Shown here piece after piece: positions 25,937 through 37,156 of a stretch of DNA of 64,000 nt. This DNA comes from Carallia brachiata. Lineage: Eukaryota > Streptophyta > Magnoliopsida > Malpighiales > Rhizophoraceae. The stretch's first letter is position 1, and every line of letters begins with the position of its first letter. The notes below the pieces were generated by a model, which did no database searches, had not been told where the DNA came from, and saw only the letters and a program-made list of their open reading frames with translations. The position numbers and the translations under genes were made by a program. Location: positions 5,217,186 through 5,281,185 of the forward strand of contig JADCRB010000001.1 of NCBI GenBank assembly GCA_021464245.1, written 5' to 3'.

Positions 25937-26123
25937 ATGGTGAGCAAAACAGAGGAGACCCAGTTGAAGAGATTGGAGAGTCAAGTGGACAAAGGAGGTG
26001 GAGGGGCATGGGAATATCTCTCCTTGGTCAGGGAGCTCAAGGTTTGGCGTTCAGACAAGGTCTTGAAGAATAGTCTCTCCATCTTGAACGACCCCAAGAA
26101 GCGATCCACACTTGGCCCTGACG
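25937..26123 (+). pseudogene. Orphan first coding exon of EMC2 (ER membrane complex subunit 2)
   Basis: The ATG at 25937 opens a 62-codon exon ending in a GT donor at 26124. It reads MVSKTEETQLKRLESQVDKG and later LSILNDPKKRSTLGPD, the conserved N-terminus of plant EMC2 (TTC35), including the phase-1 donor after the Gly-Pro-acidic motif. EMC2 is the cytosolic TPR subunit of the complex that inserts membrane proteins into the ER. No second EMC2 exon (the segment that should follow with Trp-Thr-Leu-Tyr) is seen before the PIG-X gene starts 1.2 kb downstream. Several residues, such as Trp in VRELKVWRSDK, look non-consensus, so this is probably a decayed duplicate with its own leader. A CT-rich tract lies just upstream at 25788-25810. 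Confidence 0.8.
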
Positions 26124-27117
26124 GTACGATGCCCTTTCCATTGATCCTTTGCCGATTTGTTTATCTGGGTATTGCGTATTTTGGGAAATTTAGCTTATTT
26201 TATTTGTTTATCAATCCGGTTTTGACTTGGTTTCTTGGTTGTAAAATTTTGGGGGCTGGGTTCGATTCTTGAGTATTGCAATTCTGCTCAGATATTTGTT
26301 TGATTGGTGAATGATTGAGATGTGAAAGATTGATTCTTGATTGGTTGTGCACTTAGTTACTTGATTGACTGGGGAATGGTTGTGATTTGAAAGATTGAAG
26401 CTTTTATTGGTTGTACAAGCCATATCAATTTATGCAACGTAGTGACATAGCTATTTTATTTTTTTTGAATTGGTGAATGTTTGAGATTCCGAAGATTGAT
26501 TCTTGATGGGTTGTACAAGGTTATCAATCTATGCAATGTAGTTACATCTTTGAATCAGCGACTTTTTTGAGTATTTTCTTTTATACTGTTTGAGCTTCCA
26601 TGCTTACATTGGATATGTAGTTCATTTTTAAAGATTGGTCCTTTGATGTGTTATTTTTCTTACACCGAAACTAAGATAAGAGTGCCCGTTTAGCAAAAGC
26701 CGGGAAGCCCATATTTTTTTTTTTTTTTTTTTAAATTTCTGGCTAGCCCAATTTTGTATAAATCTCAATAACAAAAAGAAACGGAAATATACCTAGAAAA
26801 GGAAGGAGAAGAAGAAGAAAGAGGAGAAGGAAGCAGAAGAAGATGAAATTTGAAATCCAACTTCTTCATCTGTGAAGGTAAAAAAAAAAAAGAAAGAAAA
26901 GAAAAAAATAATTCTTGTTTTGCAATCTTGGTTAGTTTTGAAGTAAATATCCCCAATTTTATATTGTTATTCTCTGATTTGGGATTCAAAGTTTGTATGA
27001 TTCACATCAATCTTGTGACTTTTCATCCATATAAGTTCGCTTTAGTTATTAGATTGCAAAATTTACCAAATGATGTATGTGGATGTGAGATTGATGCCCG
27101 CAGATTTGGATCTGGCT
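26124..27117 (+). other. Interval between the EMC2 exon and PIG-X; no coding exon recognised
   Basis: Contains near-repeats of 'ttgattcttgattggttgt' (26330-26540), a long T run at 26716-26733 and a purine-rich stretch at 26795-26900. The latter part may be the promoter and leader of PIG-X. No EMC2-like sequence can be read in any frame. Confidence 0.45.
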
Positions 27118-27190
27118 TTGGAAGGCTGTATATCGACCCTTCCCAGACCCAACAAATGTGGGAGCCTCATGCATTGGGTTACTTTGTTTT
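27118..27190 (+). mobile_element. 3' remnant of an Au-type plant SINE
   Basis: The run 'ggctgtatatcgacccttcccagaccc...gtgggagcctcatgcattgggtta' ending in a T-rich tail follows the conserved 3' half of the widespread plant Au SINE family (tRNA-derived). The 5' half with the A and B boxes is not evident. It sits about 120 bp upstream of the PIG-X start codon, probably within its leader. Confidence 0.55.
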
Positions 27191-27311
27191 TTTTATTTAT
27201 TTGTTTTTTTTTATCTTTTTTTAAGTGGAGCGAGGATATTGGATATTTTACTAGGCTTGCTGATCTTTGTTTTTGTGCTCCGTTTCAGTTACCATATGCA
27301 AGCAGAGCAGC

Positions 27312-29715
27312 ATGTTAAATTCCACATTTATCAGAATGTGCAAATTCCTGCTGATGTTACTTCTGGGCTTTGGCTTTTGCATGCATTGTTCCTCAACTTC
27401 AACTGAGGTGAGGGCATCCGAGTTCTTGTATCAGAATTTTCATTTAGTTGATTGGTTCCTTGTAACTATTACTTCTTGTTAATGTTTCTACTCACTTGTT
27501 TGGGTCAAAAGCTCTCTTTAGCTCTTTACTTGCTTTGGTGAATTTTGGCAGCAGTGAAGTGTGCATAAATCAACTTATCTTATAGTATATAGGGGCAACT
27601 TAATGTGTGCAGTTAGCAATAAAGGACTAAAGTGCACATCAAAGTAATATGATTTTCTCTCTGTGGGACATCATACTCTGAATCATTAGTCTTATCCACT
27701 TGTGGCTAGCAATTTGCTTTACACAATATGGTTATACATAGCATGTAGTTGTAATACCTGGGGAATAATAGAAGCAAAAATTGGAATTGTTGGCTTCCAA
27801 GTTGTTTACACATGTTTGCTTTCAGGACATATAGATCTGGAATATTACGTCACAATGCGAGAAGTTGAAGTTGTGCCTTACTAGCAAATTCAATTATTAA
27901 TTGTTGGCAACAAATCACTTATAGTATCACGGCAAGGTTATGGTTTCGAGTCCTAGGACAGTTACCTTACAGGAAATGAGATGGTTGTCCTTATATGTTG
28001 CCAGTAACAATTTTTAACTTCGATCATCATGTATATTGTGCAACATGAACAAAAACAAGGTTTGGGATTGCTATGCACAATGAAATAAAGTAATGCTCTT
28101 GATTACAGTTTGATTTTAATGGCATTCTAACAGGAAGCTGAAAACTGTCGGAATCAGTTTCCTAGTCTCTTATATGAATTAACTGGTAGAGTGGAGGAAC
28201 CAAAGAAAAGAAATTTCTATTGCTCTGTATAAACATGTTCGAATTTCTCTTAAATCTAGCTTTCAGAACACCAAAGGATCAGCAAAATTACAATTTTCAA
28301 CCAAAGTGAAAAGTGAATTATCATGTACGCCAAACATGTTCAGCAAACAATAGTAATCTTAGCATTTTGATTTATACAATAAGGTTGCATTCTGTACTTT
28401 TGGAAACTGAAATGGAATTTTAGTGACAAGTCGATTACCTAAATATCTGAAGTTGTTTCTTTTGGGCCTCATACTCCAACCTAAAAGCCCAAATCTGTGG
28501 TCAAAAAAAAAAAAAAAAAATGACGCTCTATTCTGATTGGTTTTTGTCAAGTAGCTTTGTAAATAATTTTGCTTAACAATTTTTGCATGTTTCCTGTTTT
28601 AGTTGTTTTTATGGCTGTGTAAAACACGATCCAATTTCATTGTGCATACAATAGATCTGTTAATTTTGCTACTTCTGTTATCAAATATCAGAATCGAAGT
28701 TGCAAGTCGGGGAATTATATCATGGAGTCCTATTTTAAAAATTATGAATTTATGCTTGAGCCAACATTCCGAGATTTCATGTCCAGTGGACTTCATTTTG
28801 GTGGATGTGAGCTGCTGCCAAATAGACCAGATCTTCTCTTAAGACTATCAGTTCCACAGCGCAACTTGATTGGTGAAGGTTCTCATCGGCATCTATCTTC
28901 GACCATCAGACTTCACTTCCAGCCGGTGTCCTTGGCTCAGCTACCTAATCACTTTTGCAAGCTTTTAATTATTGAGAGACTGCCCTCTGGGGTCTTTGCT
29001 GATCCATTTGAACTACAGCATCTACTGCAGCGTGGTGGTACTGCAGCTTATTTTTCAATTAATTTTTGTCCCTTATGGCCTTCCACAGGTTTTAATTGCA
29101 TTTGTCCACTTGTGGCAGTGTTTACCAATGCAGCTGTTTTTGGAGATACAAACTTAGAATTGCCGTCAGTTCGTTCAAATCAATCTGTTGTCGAGATTCA
29201 CATGAATCTTGGTCCCAATATCTTTTTGGGACAAACGAATGGAATGGAGATTGGCTTACAACTTCCATTACATGCACGATACCCGGTAAGCAAAAAGGAG
29301 ACAAGAAATACAAGCAAGAAATTTTATATGTTAGCAGCAACTATGATCACAATAATTGTACAATACCGTTGTATTTCTGAGAAATCTGAAAGATTACAAT
29401 TTTCACACCGTTGAATTTTTCTATTTGTTGTAGCCCTTAGATGAAAGTGGCTATTCAAAGGTGGAATTTGGCCCGCCTGATTTGTACATGCACTGCAGCA
29501 TAGAAGGAAATTTGGACAATCAAAGTTGCTTATTTATGCCGGCATGCAGTGATATCGAGTCCAAAACTGGCAATGTTATTTGGAGAATACCCTCTGGAAG
29601 CAAGGAGCATGCTCGAATGGTATCTGCAGTTACTTTTGTTACGGCTTTTATATCCGCTTTTTTGATTGTCCTGGCGTCTGTATACCATTCAGATGGTAAA
29701 TTCTGTAGAACTTAA
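27312..29715 (+). CDS. PIGX: PIG-X, regulatory subunit of GPI mannosyltransferase I, four exons
   Basis: Exons are 27312-27407, 28692-29037, 29119-29285 and 29434-29715, giving 296 residues; all introns are GT-AG and phases agree. PIG-X stabilises PIG-M, which adds the first mannose to GPI anchors in the ER lumen. Exon 1 encodes a signal peptide (FLLMLLLGFGFCMHCSS). The lumenal PIG-X domain spans exons 2-4, with FRDFMSSGLHFGGCELLPN, NHFCKLLIIERLPSGVFADPF, FGDTNLELPS, LPLHARYP and DESGYSKVEFGPPDLYMHCS. The only C-terminal hydrophobic helix is SAVTFVTAFISAFLIVLASVY, as in a type I ER membrane protein. The third exon start is inferred: without splicing, the 81-bp intron (29038-29118) would be read through in frame. 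The last residues after VYHSDG could come from an unspliced donor, so the exact C-terminus is uncertain. Confidence 0.92.
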
Positions 29716-31490
29716 AAAGTAGTTTTCTCCTCTTGCTTGACTCAGGTTTTATTTGCATTTTTATTATCCTGATTTTTTCTTGATTTATCGTCATGTTTAT
29801 GGCATAGAGAACGTGCATTGATTACAGATTTCAGATACTTGGAATACCATTTATTCTTCTGTCTCTTCAACAAGAAAAACTACGTCAAATGTTTTGTGAT
29901 AACGAGGAATCCTTTTAAGGGAAGCTCCAATTGTCAGGACGACTCTCATCGTCGTGGTTCTCACATACCTCCTAGAACATGTTTTAGGGAAATTCGAACC
30001 CGAGAATATGTTTAACGTGCATAATCCCAGGTTTACTTTTACAAATAGGCATGGGTGAGCTTTCCAGTTACAGGTGCAATTGATTAAATAACAAGTAATT
30101 AAAAACAGATGTCCAGCGCATACATGCTTAAGCAGAAACAATGTTGATATGGTGAATTTTCAAAAGAGTAGATTGAGGTGGTTGATTGTTGTTACACGAA
30201 GTATAGTTGTCAAAATGGTCTGTTTTTGTGATCTGGTTGAGACAAATCTTGCAATTTTTTCATTTGATCATTTCATTGTAAGGCTCAAAACTTCCAGTTG
30301 ATTGACATGATTCAGGTCCTATCGAACGCTGTTAGTGCCTACTGCTTTTTAAACAAGAAAAATGTAACTTTTAAAATAAAATAATCAATAAGATCAGTCG
30401 TTCGGTTTCTTAGAGAATTAATTGCCGATTCTCTCTTTATATCTTTATAAATATGAGATTGTGCCTCTAAAAGGTTCACTATACTCTTTATTATTAGTAA
30501 GTCATTCTTCCCAGTAAATTAACTTCCAATCATATGTTTGCAGCTCTTTTTGCCTTTTTTTTTAGCCACATTATGTTTTTATTTGTTAAAAATGCGAATG
30601 CCTATAGGGTTGTGATTTTCATAAAAATTTCTGTTAATTTGCTTTAACGAGAATTATAATATAACTCCACTTCTATGTCTTGATTATAAGTATTATGTTC
30701 TTTTTTTCACGAAAAGTGCTTTTTTTTTTCGCAAATTATAAATTTTGTGAGAATATTAAAATTTTATAAATAGCAAAATTAATTTTAAATTATCAAAAAA
30801 ACTGCATGTATCACAGGCTTATTCGTCGTGTAAGTATGTAAAGTTAAAATAGAGAAAAAATTTTAACTTTCACTTATGTGATGGCTTCTCATGGTTAATA
30901 TATTAAATATATTTAAATAGTTAGTAATTATGAAAATTTAATTAGAATCAAAATACGAGTTAACGTTGGATTTACATTAACTCATAAATCCAATTTTGAT
31001 TATAGTTAAACTTCTATAATTATAAAATTTTGTACAAAAGGAAAATAAAAAGTAAAAATAAAGAGGAAAAAAAAAGCTACTTGCAAATAGTCGTTTGAAG
31101 AAATGTTAAAAAGCCATTAGCCATAAGATTTAGTGATAAAATCACTTGAACTTTAATTTCAAATTTAGAATTTCATCTCTAGTCTTTACCCTAAAAAAAA
31201 AAGAAAAAAAGAAATGTTAAAAAAAAAACTCTCAAATTCACATTAAGATTAAAAAAAAAAAACTACTTTGAAATTTTCTTAAAAGAACAGAAAAGAAAAA
31301 GTACACTCAAACATTCCTTTTTTGTTTTCTTCAAAAGAAAGCAAAAATTTTCGTTTTGCTTCTAAAATCAAAAAAATTCCTATCGCTAACCATTTTTCTA
31401 AATCTAATTAACTATAAAAGCAAACTTAGCCTAAACTAGATGTAGAGTAAAAAAAAAATATTTCTGATTTTTTTTTAAAAAATTACTCAT
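29716..31490. other. 3' flank of PIG-X and AT-rich intergenic DNA
   Basis: The first 200-300 bases are probably the 3' UTR. Beyond that are AT-rich sequence, poly-A/poly-T runs and no recognisable gene. Short unrelated frames at 29818-30141 occur on both strands without family resemblance. Confidence 0.5.
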
Positions 31491-31498
31491 CTTTCAAG

Positions 31499-31954
31499 CA
31501 ATGATGCACGGACACTCCTATTTTAAAGAAGTGTCCGTGTCGGACACTTCTTGGACACGGACACGCCTCGGACACGGCACGGACACGTGTCCGACAGGCC
31601 AAAAAGTGTCCGCCAAAAAAAATTTGAAAAAAAAAATGAAGGAGAGTAGGAATTGGGAAAGATTTTAATTTTTTTTAAAGTTATTGTTTTTTATTAATAT
31701 TTATTATTTAATATGTATTGTGAGATTTTAAATATACTTAAAAAATATATTTTATAAGATTTATTTTAATAAAAATTAAATTTATATATGTTATATTTTA
31801 AGTTATAATTTATATTTTGTTTTAAATAATAATATATATATATATACATACGTGTCTATGCCGTGTCCGTGTCCTAATTTTTTTTAAAATTGACGTGTCG
31901 CCGTATCCGTGTCCTACGTGTCCGTGTCGCCGTGTCCGTGTCGGTGCAACCTAG
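31499..31954. mobile_element. hAT-like MITE with 8-bp target duplication
   Basis: Identical 8-bp sequences ctttcaag flank it at 31491-31498 and 31955-31962. Imperfect terminal inverted repeats run CAATGATGCACGGACAC on the left and CTAGGTTGCACCGACAC on the right (reverse complement). Subterminal regions are packed with GTGTCCGTGTC-type words in both orientations, which could form hairpins or bind a transposase. The interior is AT-rich and non-coding. An 8-bp duplication and subterminal repeats are typical of the hAT superfamily. Confidence 0.85.
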
Positions 31955-31962
31955 CTTTCAAG

Positions 31963-32715
31963 TGTTTTTTGAATAAAATATAAGTAAAACAAATTTATTA
32001 ACAAATATAATTAAACTTGTGCATTAGGTAGGTCTAATTCTAGTCTATATTTATATCTATATATAAGTATAAAAAGCCAAAATTGAAAAAATATTTTAGC
32101 TTTTCTCTCTCTACCACTTAGCGATTTCTGATAAATTTAACATTTCATAATTATTAAAATTCTATTATAATAAAGATTAAGATTCTATAAATCAATTAAT
32201 ATAAATGTAATTGTAATCTAATAAGAATTCTATTAATTCTATTAATTCTATTAAAATTTCCTCAAATAAGAAAAAAATAAAAAGAAATTGCTTCCAATTT
32301 TTTTTTAAAAAAGTGAAATTTTGTTTTATTTTCTAAAATAATTTAAAAATTCATAAAAAATAATACTCCAAAATTAGAAATTTTTTTATTTTTTAAATAA
32401 AATAAAATAAATTGTTAATAAATATAATCAAATTTGCATATCGCAGAAGTCTATTACTAGTTGCATATATAAGCTTAAAGCGGAGGGATAGTTGTCAGTT
32501 TTTCTATTTCTGCCACGTGGCAAATTCTCATTAATTTATAAATTAATACATAGTTAAAGAAAAAAAATTAAAAATATAATTAATGCTCAAGATTTTAGCA
32601 ATAAATTCAGAACAAGGGGAAAAAAACTACTCAATTTTCATTTAGATTTCCTATATTTTTTTTTACATAAAAAAAGTCCTAAAATAAGACAATTAATGAG
32701 ATTAGTTAGATTCTC
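31963..32715. other. AT-rich intergenic DNA, no gene seen
   Basis: Contains dispersed short motifs also seen near 23.6 kb ('ttgcatatcgcagaagtctattactag' at 32434) and poly-T runs. It adjoins the broken 3' end of the LINE. Confidence 0.45.
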
Positions 32716-35700
32716 TCAAGTAGGCAAAAAATTTTTGCAGGCGCACCAAATAAAATGTTTTACCTTGGTTGGTATATTTTGACGCCACAAAAGACTCCAG
32801 CCCTTGAACAAATCAGCATTAGGCATAGAAGAATAACCTGAAGAGCGAGTTGAAGAAGCTATCATTTGAGCCAATTGATACGCAATTTTCACCAAATATA
32901 GTCCACTTTTATCAAAGTACCATACAAGTTTGTTCTTTGGGCTCCGAAAACTCAATGGTAGAAAGAGAATATGGTCACATTCAAACGGTAGAAAGAAGTT
33001 ACGAATCAAATTTTCCTTCTACCATCTAGTATCAGGATAATCAAAGTAGAAACCACCTCACTCTCTAACTGTACTTGTGGCGACAAAACTCGAAAACCAT
33101 TTTGGTCGGGTGGCCAGGGATCTTTCCAGATGTTAAGCTTCTTTCCATTCACTATAAGCCAACAGGCACCCTTAATTAATAGCGGCCTAGCTGCCAAAAT
33201 ACTCCGCTAGGAATAGCTTAAGTTAAAACCCAACTGTGCATCAAGAAAAAAACCATGTGGGTAATACCGAGCTTTAATAAAGCGTGCCAACAGTGAACTC
33301 TCCAAAGTGAGGAGCCGCCACCCTTGTTTACCTAACATGGCCAAATTGAAATTACCAAAATCACAAAAGCCTAGGCCTCCCAACGATTTTGCGCTAGTCA
33401 AATGCTCCCATATAGTTCAATGAATCCTTCTATCCTCACTTTTGCTTCCCCACCAAAATTTATTCACCAGCAAAGCCAACTCATGACATAAAGATTTGGG
33501 AAATAGAAAGCAGCTCATAGTATAAGTGGGGATAGTTTGGATAACAAGTTTGATTAGCACATTTTACTTGCTTTCAATAGACTAGTCTCCTTCCATCTAC
33601 CTAGTTTCTTTCGCGGACGGTCATGAACCAGACTTGCTTTCAATAGACTAGTCTCCTTCCATCTACCTAGTTTCTTACGTGGACGGTCATGAACCAGACT
33701 AACAACCTTCTTTTTGTAAGAACCAATCATCATTGGGAGGCCTAGATATTTTTTATGTCCTTGGGCGGCCGCAACACTCATACTAGGCTAGATAGCAATT
33801 CTAACATCTTCCTACACATTACGGTTGAAAAACAATTTCCAAGTTTATTTTCTGTCCAGACGCTTGCTCATGCTGATAAAGAAACAGTTTGATTTGCTGA
33901 CTCTTAGCTAATGAAGCAAATGTAAACAACGGACTATATCATCTACGAAAAAATGTGAGAAATAGTAGTAGCACATCTACATATTTTAATGCCATGTATC
34001 CTCCTTTGAGAAACTACACGGTATAATAAGGCAGATAGACCATCAGCACATAACAAAAAGAGGTCAGGAGACAATAGATCACCTTGATAGATTCATTACC
34101 AAAGAATAAGTGACTAAGGACACACATCTCATAATAAGATCCGCCACTTTCTTGTCAAAGCTAAGTTGAAGCATAATATTTTCTAAAAAAAGCCATTCTA
34201 CTCGATCATATGCCTTGCTTATGTCCAATTTCAATGCCATGCAGCCATATTTTGCACTATATTTGTGTCTCATAAAATGGAAGACTTCATATGCTATGGC
34301 TGCATTGTCTGTAATAAGATGACCCGGCACAAAAGCACTTTGCTATTTAGAAATAATCCGTGGGAGAATAATTTTCAGCTAGTTAGCAATAACTTTAGTA
34401 ACTAGTTTCATGAGGACATTGTAAAGACTTATAGGATGATAGTTTTGCAGAATGCAAGCACTGTCACCTTAGGAACCAAACAAACATGTGTGTGATTTGT
34501 AGAACTGGATCCTCTTGATGTTAAGAATATTTAAGACTTTGATCACAACATCTTCACCAATAATGTGCCAGAAAAATTGATAAAATAAAATAGGCATAAC
34601 ATCTAGACCCAGGCCTTTTGTGGGGTACATTTGTTAAAGAGCCTGAAAAACTTCGTCTTTTGTATAATCCCAACAAAGCAAAGAATTCGTCTGTTCTGTT
34701 ACTCAAGGAGAGATTACATCTACTACTGGACACATATTATTGGTGCCTTGAGACTGAAAAATATTTTGGAAATAGTGAGTGAAGACTGTTGCAATCTTAG
34801 GTTCCTTACGGAGTACATGGTCGTGATCATGTGTGATATGACGTATAAATTTTCAGCGTTTGCGTTAGGAAGCTGTAAAATGAAAAAATCTTGTGTTTTT
34901 TTATCCCATTCCTTCAACCAAGTTGCTTGGGATTGTTGCACTGACATCAACTCTTCCTGTTTTAACAGTTCATCAATTGTACATTGGAGTTCCCGAACAG
35001 ATGCGAGATTTTCAGTGCTGGGGGTATTTGCTCCAACGCTTGTTGATGATTTTTAAAACGCTTCAGAGAATCGTTGACATGCCGAAACTAGTGATGTTCC
35101 AATGCGACAAAGCTCCTCCACATACCTTTAACAAACCCGACAAAACATGAGCAAAAATATTATCACAGGCCTTGGCCCAAGCTTCAGTTACTATAGATTC
35201 ACAAATTGGAACCCAAAGCCACATACATTCAAAACGAAACTGTCAGCGTTTTTTAACAGAAGGCTTCCCTGGGACTTTGAAATTAATTTTTAGTGCATTA
35301 TGATCTGAACCAAAACAGGATAGAGGGCGAACAGATACTGTAGGAAAGACCTCTAAAAAATTTGTGGAAGCAAAAAATCTATCAAGGCGCTCCTGGATAT
35401 TTTCCTTGCCTTCTCGTCCATTCGTCAAAACCATAAAAATTAAGCTCAGTATAATTACAAAAATCTACAGCAGCTTTATGCCTGTCCATAAAAATAGTTG
35501 GGCGAGGCCAGCCTCCTCGCTTCTCAAAGGTGAACAATATTTTATTTAAATTACTCCCACATAACCATGGTATTTTCATCTAACCCTTAAGTTGGTGAAG
35601 AAGCTTCCATGTGTGCTCTTTATCCGAGTCATCAGGCCAACCATAAACTCAAGTAAATTGCCAGCTATTGAGATTGATACCATCTATGATTAGTACGTCA

Positions 35701-36255
35701 ATATGATGCTCAGAGAAGCTCTGCAAGTCCACAGAAATAGTATCCTTCTAAAATAAACCAAACCTCTGGCATGCTTTCTCCTTGCTCCTCGACAATCCAC
35801 AAAAACTCTATTAAATAATTTCAACCTTTGTTTAAGGTTTTCCATCTCAAATGCTTTAAGTCTAGCTTCCATAAAAAAAACTAAACTACGGACCGAAGCT
35901 CCACCGGCTTTTGTAACCTACTGACTGCACAGGGCGTTCCCAAACCCCAATAATTCCAACTTAAGAGATTCACGACTCTCGGCAGAGCTGCTTCATAGCA
36001 TCTACCGTTAAATAATCAGAAGAAAAATAAGTAGAGCCAAGGTCAGAGTTTTTACTTGCTCGCAAACATGATTAATCACATTGACATCTGAACTAGAGAT
36101 TGGAATAGCTTCCTTACGCTTACCAATAATGGCAATGTACATGCCTGAATTGAAATCACCTCCCTTCCGACTACGCCAAACACTAGAACATGCTTGCATT
36201 CTTTCCTTCCTTGTTGTGTTTGGAACTTTAGAGTTGGGCTATATAGTTGGATAGG
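32716..36255 (-). mobile_element. L1-type LINE, decayed, 3' portion
   Basis: Minus-strand fragments follow LINE order. Endonuclease pieces lie at 35243-36000: MEARLKAFEMENL, WTRRQGKYPGAP (from IPWLCGSNLN) and ERLDRFFAST...SDHNAL. Reverse transcriptase follows at 34079-34330 (LITDNAAIAYEVFHFMRHK, LKLDISKAYDRVEW). Then come the thumb region at 33207-33781 (KKYLGLPMMIG, LGGLGFCDFGNFNLAMLGKQ) and a zf-RVT-like C-terminus at 32716-33009 (IPTKVKHFIWCACKNFLPT). Many stops and frameshifts separate the pieces. At 36255 it is interrupted by elements C and B; its 5' part resumes at 47758. The 3' end breaks off near 32700 without a clear poly-A tail. Confidence 0.88.
33568..33699 (-). repeat. 66-bp tandem duplication inside the LINE
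   Basis: Two adjacent 66-bp units differ at two bases (tcgcgg versus acgtgg). On the minus strand this repeats 22 residues in frame (SLVHDRPRKKLGRWKETSLL and on). Confidence 0.93.
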
Positions 36256-37127
36256 TGTTAGCCCATTGAACACTTGGCATGCAGGAGTTGGCGGCACCTT
36301 GCGCCAATTCCTAGCATGGACTTTAGAGTGGTTGGGCACTCCTTGAAATGAGGTGAAAGCTGAGAGGGTCAGCGTAGGCACGGGGCTACATGCGGTCTCA
36401 GTGTGGACCAAGACTTGAGTTAGACAAAGGATGCTGGACTACATATTCGTGGGCTCCATCAGATGGGCCATAGGCTTGGGCCAAAAGGCCCAAAACACAA
36501 GACTAGGTCTTGGCCAAGTTTGCATGGCACTGCATGACACCGAGTCTCCTACGACGTGCGGAACGTGGGGACGTGCGGAACGTGGGGACGTGCAAGTGTG
36601 GCTCTATCCGGGTGGCAAAGCATTGGGATAATGCTCATCAGATTGTGCATGACAAAGGATCGTGGGTAGATAAGACTTATCGAAATCAAGTGATGGATGA
36701 TCGTGGGAGATAAGGCTTATCAGGATCGAGTCATGGATGAGAACGTGGGAAGATGAGGATTATCAGCCACGATAGAGATCGTGGGAGATAATGTTTATCT
36801 CCAAGACCTAGATAGCTGGGGGTGTCAGCTATATATAGACCCTATGGGTTGTCATTTGTACTCAGTGAAAGAGAAATCACTCAGAGAGAAAGAGTGAAAC
36901 ACTGTTGAGAGTTCAGGTGATTGTTCTTTGTATTGCTTGAGTTAAGTAATAAAAGGTTGGGAAAGGTTTCCCGTATATGCTCTTGTGTCTCTTTCGAGTG
37001 TGTGAGTTGTGTGCCTTACTTATAAAGTTCCATTGTGCAAATCATTGTGTGTGCGGTTGGCTGAGACTAAGTGTGACTTAGTGCCATCACAAGGCGTAAT
37101 TTTGAGTGAAAAATTAGCCGTGTGACA
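36256..37127 (+). repeat. 5' LTR of element C
   Basis: 872 bp, TG...CA. Contains a TATATATAG box at 36830-36838 and an AATAAA signal at 36948-36953, and ends in GCCGTGTGACA. The unit tgcggaacgtggggacg occurs twice in tandem here, once in the other LTR. Confidence 0.93.
36830..36838 (+). promoter_or_regulatory. TATA box of element C 5' LTR
   Basis: TATATATAG, conserved at the matching place in the 3' LTR (about 42170-42178). The 'ggttgtcatttgtactcagtg' segment about 15 bp downstream is a likely start of R. Confidence 0.6.
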
Positions 37128-37129
37128 GC

Positions 37130-37141
37130 TGGTATCAGAGC
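37130..37141 (+). other. Primer-binding site of element C (initiator tRNA-Met)
   Basis: TGGTATCAGAGC, complementary to the 3' end of plant initiator tRNA-Met, placed two bases after the 5' LTR. Confidence 0.93.
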
Positions 37142-37156
37142 ATAAAGGTTCGACCA

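Noticed and set aside
27930..27965. tRNA or SINE B-box-like 'ggtttcgagtcct'
   Set aside because: No A box, cloverleaf or 3' tail could be found at the right spacing, and it lies in a PIG-X intron.
25937..29715. A single EMC2-PIG-X fusion protein
   Set aside because: PIG-X has its own ATG and signal peptide at 27312, and exon 1 of EMC2 ends in phase 1, which does not join the PIG-X exon 2 in phase 0. A fusion would need a frame change.
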